Part shown: in pieces, positions 58,901-64,000 of the stretch | How positions within the stretch are numbered: the stretch's first letter is position 1 | Layout of the letters: each line of letters opens with the position of its first letter | DNA from: Nocardiopsis mwathae | Lineage (GTDB): Bacteria > Actinomycetota > Actinomycetes > Streptosporangiales > Streptosporangiaceae | Length of the DNA: 64,000 nucleotides | Direction: 5' to 3' | Assembly: GCF_014201195.1 (NCBI RefSeq) | Contig: NZ_JACHDS010000001.1 | Coordinates: forward strand, 372,001-436,000 | Notes under the pieces: model-generated | The model's input: the letters and a program-made list of their open reading frames with translations, nothing else | The model's database searches: none | What the model was told of the DNA's origin: nothing | Made by a program: the position numbers and the translations under genes

Positions 58901-60878
58901 CTTCCACGAGGCGCTGTACCGACTCGACTGGACACAGGTCCGGGCGGGGGCGCCGCAGCCGATGGCCTGGGCGGTCCTCAAGGCCCAGGGGCCGGACCTC
59001 GCCGAGGAACTGGGTGCGCAGGCCCGGAGCATCGACCGCCTCGACGCGGCGGGGGGCGGCGACGTCGTGCTGCTCCCGTGCCTGGGCGGCGGCGCCGATC
59101 CCGACGTGGTCCGCGGGGCGACGCACCGGGTGCTGGGCGTGCTGCAGGCGTGGCTGGCCGAGGATCGGTTCGCCGACTCCCGGCTGGTCGTGGTGACGCG
59201 CGGCGCCGTGGCCGCCGGGCAGGACGAGGAGGTCGTGGATCCGGCCGGGGCCGCGGTGTGGGGCCTGGTGCGCTCCGCTCAGGCCGAGAACCCGGGCCGG
59301 GTCGCCCTCGTGGACATGGATGGCGACACGGACGCGGTCGCCGCGGACGGCCTGTCGGCCGCCCTCGCTTCGGGTGAGCCGCAGGTCGCGGTGCGCGGGT
59401 CGTCGGTCCTCGCCCCCCGCTTGGCGAGGGTGCCGAGGGAAGAGGGAACTCAGGTCGGCGCCGGAAGCGTCGGCGGCGGCACCGTTCTGGTCACCGGCGC
59501 CACCGGCACGCTCGGTGCCCTGGTCGCCAAGCACCTGGCAGCAGAGCACGGAGTGCGGCACCTGATGCTGACCAGCCGCCGGGGAATGGACGCCCCGGGC
59601 GCCGCCGAGCTGCACAAGGAGCTGGCCGAGCTCGGGGCCGCGGCCACGATCGCCGCCTGCGACGCGGCCGACCGCGACGCCCTCGCCGCCCTGCTCGGCA
59701 CGATCCCGGCCGAGTACCCGCTGACCGGTGTCGTGCACGCGGCGGGCGTCCTGGACGACGGCGTGATCGCCTCGCTCACCCCGGATCGGATCGACGCGGT
59801 GCTGCGGCCCAAGGTGGATGCGGCGTGGAACCTGCACGAGCTGACCCGCGACCTCGACCTGTCGATGTTCGTGCTGTTCTCGTCGGCGGCCGGTGTCATC
59901 GGGTCGCCAGGGCAGGGCAACTACGCCGCAGCCAACGCCTACCTCGACGCCCTGGCCGCGCACCGCCGGGCGCAGGGGCAGGTCGGCCACTCGCTGGCGT
60001 GGGGGCTGTGGGCGAGTGACGCGGGTATGGCGGGCGGTCTGGCCGACGCCGACGTGCAGCGGCTGAGCCGCTCGGGCGTCGACGCGCTCGCGGTCGAGGA
60101 GGGGCTGTCCCTGTTCGACACCGCCGCCGGGCTCGCCGAACCGGTGCTCCTGCCCCTGCGCCTGAACCTGGGCGCGCTCGGCGGCGGCTCCGCGGACGGC
60201 TCCGATCTCCCGTCGGTGTTCCGCGGGCTGGTCAGGACGCCCACCCGTCGCGCCGCCGGGACGGGGCCGGGGGCGGCGGCCACGCTCAAGCAGCGGCTGG
60301 CCGGGCTGTCGGCCGACGAGCGCGGCACCGTCCTGCTCGACCTGGTCCGGGGCCAGGCGGCGGCCATCCTCGGGCACCCCGGCCCGGACGCGGTCGAACC
60401 CGACCGGGCCTTCAGCGACCTGGGCTTCGACTCGCTGACGGCGGTCGAGTTCCGCAACCAGGTCAACGCGGCCACAGGCCTGCGCCTCCCCGCCACGCTG
60501 ATCTTCGACCACCCCAACTCCCAGGCACTGGCCGACCACCTCGCCACCGAGCTCGCACCGCAGGACCCCGTGGACGACGGCCCGGGGTCGGGTGAGGCAA
60601 GGATCCGTTCCGCCCTGCAGACCATCCCGCTCGACCGGTTGCGCGAGGCCGGGCTGATGGACAGCCTGCTCGAACTCGCCGGGCTCACCGGTGAGGACGA
60701 GGCGCGGGCGGCGGTCGGTGAGGACGGTGGAGAGGACGGCGCCGACCCCGCCGGTGACATCGGCGCCATCGACGAGATGGACGCCGAGAGCCTGATCAGC
60801 ATGGTGCTCGACGGTTCCGGCAGCGCCGATGGCCCTGACGACTCCGAACACTCCGACGACGCGACGCGGGAAGCGTGA
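49929..60878 (+). CDS. Type I modular polyketide synthase, two modules (KS-AT-DH-KR-ACP twice)
   Basis: About 3649 residues. N-terminal docking helix (1-35). Module 3: KS (36-447, Cys194), AT (564-911, GHSQGE and YASH, methylmalonyl type), DH (935-1214, DAAMH; Asp at the HxxxG Gly position), KR (GATGMIG, LDD, B-type), ACP (1686-1778). Module 4: KS (1797-2211, Cys1956), AT (2322-2687, HAFH, malonyl), DH (2711-2980, [10 protein letters not shown] intact), KR (GATGTLG, LDD), ACP (3451-3541). The C-terminal docking region carries [20 protein letters not shown] and [12 protein letters not shown]. There is no ER or TE. It follows the first PKS gene by 57 bp. Module 3 AT has no palindromic insert; module 4 AT does. 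ATG 49929 is chosen by its match to family docking helices. Confidence 0.93.
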   Translation: MTKANDDKLRDYLKRATADLQQTRRRLREVEARDHEPIAIVGMSCRYPGGADTPEKLWRLVDEGQDVIAGFPTDRGWDVDDLYDPVPGTPGKTYAREGGFLYDAGEFDADFFSISPREAKESDPQQRLLLETSWEAFERAGIDPTRLKGSPTGVFAGLVYHDYAASTTRGAVVSGRVSYTLGLEGPAVTVDTACSSSLVALHLAAQSLRRGETSLALAGGVTVIATPETFVWFSEQRGLSPDGRCRAFDAAADGTGWGEGAGMLLLERLSDARKNGHPVLALLRGSAINQDGASNGLTAPNGPSQMRVIEQALADAQVPADQVDAVEAHGTGTTLGDPIEAQALLATYGRKRPEDGRPLWLGSIKSNLGHTQAAAGVAGVIKMVMAMRNGRLPKTLHVEEPSPQVDWTAGAVELLAEPVAWEENGHPRRAGVSSFGASGTNAHVILEQAPTSEETDGPDGAAGAADDTPAAPVAAAFPVVPWIVSARTPRALQAQAARLAERTDLVPGADPADVGHALLTTRAAFDHRAVVIGGDPTALAEGLTALADGEPAPGVVRGTALSDPRVVFVFPGQGSQWVGMAVDLLDTSPVFAERMAECARALSPYIDWDLIDVVRGRPGAPTYDAVDVVQPVLWAVMVSLAELWRSFGVRPDAVVGHSQGEIAAACAAGALTLDDGAKVVALRSRIIADKLAGKGGMVSVSAPIARVRELVGGWDGRIQVAVENGPGSVVVCGEADALDGFLAQMESEGIRARRVKVDYASHSVFVEEIRDDLLAALADVRPRSCDTAFYSTVTGGLLDTSRLDGEYWYTNLRSTVRFEEVVRGLLEKGFGVFVESSAHPVLTMSVDESIEAAGAAAATVGSLRRDEGGLDRFATALAEAHTRGVAVDWSPAFAVRPGARVDLPTYAFQREHYWLDSVGGQGGDVRSVGLGSADHPLLGAAVSLAGSDSAVLTGRLSARTQPWLADHRVGDTVLFPGIGFVELAIRAGDEVGCGIVDELTLEAPLVLPERGGVALQVLVGGPDDSGARTVEVHSRPDDEEAADAPWTRHATGLLSSDGTGDGGARLDVWPPPDAVPVGVDDAYERLADSGYGYGPVFQGLRAAWRRGDELFAEVELAESAHGDAARFGLHPALLDAAMHVIALTGSTGDAGEVMLPFAWSGVRLHASGATALRVRVETTRDDVLRLDIADPTGAPVVSVESLTLRAIDEARLSAARPAFHDALFQVEWPAVPVAADSGGPVSSVAWDAVADVAPDAGDGGGTDTDTDTDTGTGTGTDVVILPVDGGTDPETVRAATYRVLEALQWWLAEEREAVFAGSRLLVATRGAIAAAPAEQVTDLAGAAVWGLVRSAQTENPGRIILVDLEVGGGRLADVLPAIAASGESQLALRGTELRAARLTRAPAPEDVADEGGPACGPGTAFGPHGTVLITGATGMIGSLVAEHLVREHGVRHLLLTSRRGMDAPGAAELRDDLAGLGAQAVIAACDAADRDALATLLAGIPNDRPLTGVVHAAGVLDDGVVASLTPDRIDAVLRPKADAAWNLHELTRGTDLSAFVLFSSAAGVIGSPGQGNYAAANAYLDALVAHRRASGLPGQSLAWGLWAQSSEMTGQLDATDRSRIGQGGVVPLTTEEGMALFGAVTRPTAPPVLVPLRLDRSALGSGGAVPDLFRGLVRTPTRRAAHRAAGASSLRDRLARIPEADREAAVLEIVRKHVAAVIGIATAASVDAQRAFSDLGFDSLMAVELRNGLKDEIGLRLPTTLIFDHPTPQRVARHILAEVSGEVDEAAVRRPVAAASDDDPIVIVGMSCRFPGDVASPEDLWRLVADGRDAVAAFPEDRGWGADLYDPEPGKPGKVYTREGGFLYDAADFDPAFFGISPNEALYMDPQQRLLLEASWEAFESAGIDPGTLKGSATGVFTGMMYHDYAANAATGGIASGRVSYTFGLEGPAVTVDTACSSSLVALHWAIQSLRSGESDLALAGGVAVMATPEVFVEFSSQRGLSPDGRCKSFSGAADGAGWSEGVGMLLVERLSDAEKNGHPVLAVVRGSAVNQDGASNGLTAPNGPSQVRVIRQALASGGLGPDEVDAVEAHGTGTTLGDPIEAQALIATYGRERPQSGEPLWLGSIKSNIGHAQAAAGVAGVIKMVEAIRRGKLPRTLHVDEPTPQVDWSEGAVELLTEERDWPDNGQPRRAGISSFGISGTNAHVILEQSPTGQEAADGVEQPDTAPQASAFQQVTPWLLAGRGADALRAQAERLKAFVVERDELTPLDVAYSLATTRVPLEHRAAVIGEDRDALLRGLDTLIAGEPRPDVVQGTARDGKLAFLFSGQGAQRVGMGRELYAAFPAFAEAFDAVCAELDTHLDRPLKDIVWAEEGSDDSELLDRTAYTQTALFAVEVALFRLVESWGIKPDYLAGHSVGELAAAHVSGVLSLPDACALVAARGRLMQALPAGGAMVAVQATEEEVAPALAGLESKVSIAALNGPRSVVVSGEEAAVLEIADRFKKQGRKTSRLTVSHAFHSPLMEPMLEEFREVAEGLTYNTPTIPVVSNVTGSLSSAVDLGDIGGKTGAETPISPRSSGGVASAEYWVRHVREAVRFADGIRALEAEGVTTFLELGPDGVLTGMARVCVESDRAVLAPSLRKNRPEAVALVTALGTLHTTGVTVDWPQVFAGSGASRVDLPTYAFQHERYWMDSVGGQGGDVRSVGLGSTDHPLLGAAVRLAGSDGVVLSGRLSVGTQPWLADHAVGGSVLFPGTGFVELAVRAGDEVGCGRIDDLTLEAPLVLPERGGVALQVVVGDPDDSGARPVDIYSHGEEAPAEEPWTRHATGLLGTAEGAPAVEPAAWPPQGAEPLDLDGFYAGLAADGLDYGALFQGLRAAWRTDDGIAAEVALPGPAQEEAARFGLHPAALDAALHAVALTGDTDGVVLPFSWSGVELHAVGASHLRVQVRRTRDGEVALDIADPAGGAVATVRSLVLRPFSPEQPAAARTAFHEALYRLDWTQVRAGAPQPMAWAVLKAQGPDLAEELGAQARSIDRLDAAGGGDVVLLPCLGGGADPDVVRGATHRVLGVLQAWLAEDRFADSRLVVVTRGAVAAGQDEEVVDPAGAAVWGLVRSAQAENPGRVALVDMDGDTDAVAADGLSAALASGEPQVAVRGSSVLAPRLARVPREEGTQVGAGSVGGGTVLVTGATGTLGALVAKHLAAEHGVRHLMLTSRRGMDAPGAAELHKELAELGAAATIAACDAADRDALAALLGTIPAEYPLTGVVHAAGVLDDGVIASLTPDRIDAVLRPKVDAAWNLHELTRDLDLSMFVLFSSAAGVIGSPGQGNYAAANAYLDALAAHRRAQGQVGHSLAWGLWASDAGMAGGLADADVQRLSRSGVDALAVEEGLSLFDTAAGLAEPVLLPLRLNLGALGGGSADGSDLPSVFRGLVRTPTRRAAGTGPGAAATLKQRLAGLSADERGTVLLDLVRGQAAAILGHPGPDAVEPDRAFSDLGFDSLTAVEFRNQVNAATGLRLPATLIFDHPNSQALADHLATELAPQDPVDDGPGSGEARIRSALQTIPLDRLREAGLMDSLLELAGLTGEDEARAAVGEDGGEDGADPAGDIGAIDEMDAESLISMVLDGSGSADGPDDSEHSDDATREA
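53711..53758 (+). repeat. In-frame hexanucleotide repeat in the module 3 DH-KR linker
   Basis: About eight units of GACACC/GGCACC encode alternating Thr-Asp and Thr-Gly pairs ([16 protein letters not shown]). The six-base unit keeps the frame when copies are gained or lost. Confidence 0.85.
57601..57666. repeat. Palindromic element inside AT coding sequence, copy in module 4
   Basis: Arms 57601-57624 and 57643-57666. The left arm has GGAGATATT where others have GGGGATATC. It encodes [20 protein letters not shown]. Confidence 0.87.
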
Positions 60879-60885
60879 CACTGCG

Positions 60886-63800
60886 ATGGCCGATGCCAAG
60901 GACAAGAAGCTGGTCGACGCGCTCCGGGCCTCCCTCAAGGAGACCGAACGGCTGCGTGCGCAGAACAAGAAACTGACGGCGGCGTCGCGGGAGCCGATCG
61001 CGATCGTCGGCATGAGCTGCCGCTTCCCCGGGGGTGTGACGTCCCCGGAGGACCTGTGGCGGCTGGTCGCCGACGGGCGGGACGCGGTCGCCGGGTTTCC
61101 GACCGATCGCGGCTGGCCCGCGGACCTCTACGACCCCGACGCGACGCGACCGGAGACCAGCTACTCCAACGAGGGCGGGTTCCTCTACGACGCGGCCGAC
61201 TTCGACGCCGACTTCTTCGGGATCAGCCCCAATGAGGCGCTCATGATGGACCCGCAGCAGCGGCTGCTGCTGGAGGCGTCGTGGGAGGCGTTCGAGCGGG
61301 CCGGGATCGATCCGGGGACGCTCAAGGGCAGCGCCACCGGCGTGTTCGCCGGGATGATGTACCACGACTACCCGGCCAACGCGAGCACGGGCGCCATCGC
61401 CTCGGGCCGGATCGCCTACGCCCTGGGGCTGGAGGGTCCGGCGGTCACCGTCGATACCGCGTGCTCGTCGTCGCTGGTCGGCCTGCACTGGGCCGTGCAG
61501 GCGCTGCGGTCGGGTGAGTGCTCGCTGGCACTGGCCGGCGGCGTGACCGTCATGGCCACCCCGGAGACGTTCATCGAGTTCAGTCGGCAGCGCGGGCTCG
61601 CGCCCGACGGGCGGTGCAAATCGTTCTCCGGGGCGGCCGACGGCACCGGCTGGGGCGAGGGCGTCGGCATGCTGCTCGTCGAGCGGCTGAGCGACGCGAA
61701 GAAGAACGGGCACCCGATCCTGGCGATCGTGCGCGGCAGCGCGCTCAACCAGGACGGGGCCAGCAACGGGCTCACCGCCCCCAACGGGCCGTCGCAGATC
61801 CGGGTCATCCGCCAGGCGCTCGCCAACGCGCAGGTGTCGGCCGAGCACGTCGACGCCGTCGAGGCACACGGGACGGGGACCACCCTGGGAGACCCGATCG
61901 AGGCACAGGCGCTGCTCGCCACCTACGGCCGCGACCGCGCGGCCGACCGCCCGCTGTGGCTGGGGTCGATCAAGTCGAACATGGGCCACACCCAGGCGGC
62001 GGCCGGCGTCGCCGGGGTCATCAAGATGGTCATGGCGATGCGGCACGGAGTTCTTCCCAAGACGCTGCACGTTGATCGGCCGTCGCCGCAGGTGGACTGG
62101 TCGGTGGGCGCGGTGGAGCCGCTGACCGGGGCGCGGCCGTGGCCCGAGGTCGACCGGCCGCGCCGCGCCGCCGTGTCGTCCTTCGGGATCAGCGGCACCA
62201 ACGCCCACGTCATCCTGGAGGCCGCGGCGGAGGCGCCGACCGAGGCCGTCGATACGGCCGACGCCGCGGTGTCCACCCCGGTCGTGCCGTGGGTGCTGTC
62301 GGCGAGGACCCCCGACGCCCTGCGCGCCCAGGCCGAGCGGCTGCGGGCGCACGTCGCCGACCGGGCCGAGGAGACGGCGCTGGACGTCGGGTACGCGCTG
62401 GCCACGACGCGTGCGTCGATGAAGCACCGGGCGGTCGTCGTCGGTGCGGACCGCGAGGAGCTGCTGCGCGGGCTGGACGCGGTCGCGGCGGAGACGGCGG
62501 CTCCGGGGGTCGTGCGGGGGACGGTGCGCCGGGGGAAGACCGCGTTCCTGTTCTCCGGTCAGGGCGCTCAGCGGCTGGGGATGGGCCGGGAGTTGTATGC
62601 GGCGTTCCCGGTGTTCGCCGAGGCGTTCGACGCGGTCTGCGCCGAGCTCGACAAGCACCCGGACCGCCCCCTCAAAGACATCGCCTGGGCCGAAGAAGAC
62701 TCCGCCGATGCCGGTCTGCTGAACCAGACCGCTTACACGCAGACGGCGCTGTTCGCGATCGAGGTGGCGCTGTTCCGTTTGGTGGAGTCGTGGGGGATCA
62801 GGCCTGACTTCCTGGCCGGGCACTCGATCGGTGAGCTGGCCGCCGCGCATGTCGCCGGGGTGCTGTCGCTGGACGACGCGTGCGCTCTGGTGGCGGCGCG
62901 CGGACGGTTGATGCAGGCGCTGCCGTCCGGCGGCGCCATGGTCGCCATCCAGGCCACCGAGGAGGAGATCGCCCCGGCCCTGGCGGGTCTGGAGGACAAG
63001 GTCAGCATTGCCGCGGTCAACGGCCCATCGTCGGTCGTCATCGCCGGTGCCGAGGACGTGGCCGAGGAGATCGGCGCGAAGTTCGCGGCGATGGGCCGCA
63101 AGACCCGCCGCCTGACGGTCTCGCACGCCTTCCACTCTCCGCTGATGGAGCCGATGCTGGCGGAGTTCCGGTCGGTCGCTGAAGGCCTCACCTACAACCC
63201 CCCGTCGATCCCGCTGGTCTCCAACGTGACCGGTTCGCTCTCCTCTGCCGTTGATCTCGGGGATATCGGGGGAAAAACCGGCGCTGATACCCCGATATCT
63301 CCGAGATCAACGGGGGATGTGGGGTCGGCGGAGTACTGGGTGGATCACGTCCGCCACGCCGTCCGGTTCGCCGACGGGGTGCGTGCGCTGGAAGCAGAGG
63401 GCGTGGCGCGCTTTCTGGAGCTGGGGCCCGACGGTGTCCTTACGGGGATGGCCCAGGGGTGCGTGGAGTCCGCCGACGCCCTGCTGGTCCCGGCCGCCCG
63501 GAAGGACCGGGGCGAGGTGACGGCGCTCTTCACCGCCGTCGGCGCGCTGCACGCCGACGGCGCGTCCGTGGACTGGGACGCGGTCTTCGCGGGGCGCGGC
63601 GCCAAGCGCGTCGATCTGCCCACCTACGCCTTCCAGCGGCGGCGGTTCTGGCTGGAGGACCCGTCGCTGGGCGGCGACCCAGCCGGGCTGGGGCTCGAAG
63701 CGGCCGACCACCCGCTGCTCGGTGCGGTGGTCGCGGCCTCGGAGGACGGCGGCGAGACGGTGCTGACGGGCCGCCTGTCCGCGGACTCTCCGGCGTGGCT

Positions 63801-64000
63801 CGGCGACCACCTCATCGCCGAGACGGTGCTGTTCCCCGGCACGGGGTTCGTCGAGCTGGCGGTCCGCGCCGGCGACGAGGTCGGGTGCGGGGTGGTGGAG
63901 GAGCTGACGCTGGAGGCGCCGCTCGCGCTGCCCGACAGCGGGGGAGTGGCGGTCCGCGTCGTCGTGGGCGGACCGGGCGAGGGCGGGGCGCGGGCGATCC
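60886..64000 (+). CDS. Type I modular polyketide synthase, partial (KS-AT-DH..., runs off window)
   Basis: The first 1038 residues are visible with no stop. N-terminal docking helix ([20 protein letters not shown], about 9-28) complementing the C-terminus of the previous PKS. Module 5: KS (36-445, Cys193 in DTACSSS), AT (about 552-918, GHSIGE and HAFH, malonyl type, with palindromic insert), DH begins at 939 ([10 protein letters not shown], with Glu at the motif Gly position). The DH is cut by the window edge; KR and ACP are expected beyond. It starts 8 bp after the previous stop, so the three genes form one operon. ATG 60886 follows the end of the upstream gene directly. Confidence 0.93.
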   Translation, partial: MADAKDKKLVDALRASLKETERLRAQNKKLTAASREPIAIVGMSCRFPGGVTSPEDLWRLVADGRDAVAGFPTDRGWPADLYDPDATRPETSYSNEGGFLYDAADFDADFFGISPNEALMMDPQQRLLLEASWEAFERAGIDPGTLKGSATGVFAGMMYHDYPANASTGAIASGRIAYALGLEGPAVTVDTACSSSLVGLHWAVQALRSGECSLALAGGVTVMATPETFIEFSRQRGLAPDGRCKSFSGAADGTGWGEGVGMLLVERLSDAKKNGHPILAIVRGSALNQDGASNGLTAPNGPSQIRVIRQALANAQVSAEHVDAVEAHGTGTTLGDPIEAQALLATYGRDRAADRPLWLGSIKSNMGHTQAAAGVAGVIKMVMAMRHGVLPKTLHVDRPSPQVDWSVGAVEPLTGARPWPEVDRPRRAAVSSFGISGTNAHVILEAAAEAPTEAVDTADAAVSTPVVPWVLSARTPDALRAQAERLRAHVADRAEETALDVGYALATTRASMKHRAVVVGADREELLRGLDAVAAETAAPGVVRGTVRRGKTAFLFSGQGAQRLGMGRELYAAFPVFAEAFDAVCAELDKHPDRPLKDIAWAEEDSADAGLLNQTAYTQTALFAIEVALFRLVESWGIRPDFLAGHSIGELAAAHVAGVLSLDDACALVAARGRLMQALPSGGAMVAIQATEEEIAPALAGLEDKVSIAAVNGPSSVVIAGAEDVAEEIGAKFAAMGRKTRRLTVSHAFHSPLMEPMLAEFRSVAEGLTYNPPSIPLVSNVTGSLSSAVDLGDIGGKTGADTPISPRSTGDVGSAEYWVDHVRHAVRFADGVRALEAEGVARFLELGPDGVLTGMAQGCVESADALLVPAARKDRGEVTALFTAVGALHADGASVDWDAVFAGRGAKRVDLPTYAFQRRRFWLEDPSLGGDPAGLGLEAADHPLLGAVVAASEDGGETVLTGRLSADSPAWLGDHLIAETVLFPGTGFVELAVRAGDEVGCGVVEELTLEAPLALPDSGGVAVRVVVGGPGEGGARAI
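63248..63313. repeat. Palindromic element inside AT coding sequence, copy in module 5
   Basis: Arms 63248-63271 and 63290-63313 match at 23 of 24 positions: the right arm reads GATCAACGG, pairing fully with CCGTTGATC, where other copies have GATCATCGG. It encodes [20 protein letters not shown]. Confidence 0.88.

Overview
The window is very GC-rich with strong third-position bias and carries WblA, the actinobacterial GuaB1 type of GMP reductase, a deazaflavin-dependent reductase, an SCO6745-like protein, a PptH/PptT pair and a modular type I polyketide synthase (PKS). This fits a filamentous actinomycete; a Nocardiopsis/Streptomonospora-like genus is my guess, not something the sequence proves. 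No rRNA, tRNA, CRISPR array, transposase or phage gene was seen.

Bases 1-16.6k are mostly housekeeping and envelope genes: a YhgE/Pip export pair behind a perfect TetR-type operator, a deazaflavin reductase, guaB1, a CDP-alcohol phosphatidyltransferase, a membrane acyltransferase, an M20 amidohydrolase with a long acidic tail, an M48 protease, an EF-G-like GTPase, a CPBP membrane protease, an alpha/beta hydrolase, wblA and a secreted coiled-coil protein. Bases 16.7-37.8k carry def, a nucleotidyltransferase, a CbiX-like protein, a DUF305/DUF6153 pair, an aminoglycoside-kinase-like protein, a glycerophosphodiesterase, a kdp remnant (kdpC-kdpD-kdpE without kdpF, kdpA or kdpB), an enoyl-CoA hydratase, an alkyl-DHAP-synthase-like gene divergent from tetR-glpD, ppa, and the operon pptH-pptT, which removes and installs the phosphopantetheine arm of carrier proteins. 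A TetR gene and about 1 kb of non-coding DNA follow.

Bases 38.8-64k hold three collinear PKS genes. Every module is KS-AT-DH-KR-ACP (the fifth is cut by the window edge). The AT motifs predict malonyl, malonyl, methylmalonyl, malonyl, malonyl. This is the arrangement that builds a conjugated polyene chain with one methyl branch. There is no loading module or thioesterase in view, and the first PKS protein begins with a docking helix, so the assembly line must start on another protein.

The most unusual signal is a family of palindromic elements of about 65-72 bp. Three copies (5095-5163, 8773-8844, 23587-23658) are intergenic hairpins with termini like CCTCCGAYGRTCTCGG. Four more lie inside PKS coding sequence, at the same place in all four malonyl-type AT domains (41200, 46591, 57601, 63248), where they are translated in frame as about 21 extra residues. 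The methylmalonyl AT lacks it. A mobile-looking palindrome has therefore become part of a multidomain enzyme and spread by module duplication or gene conversion.
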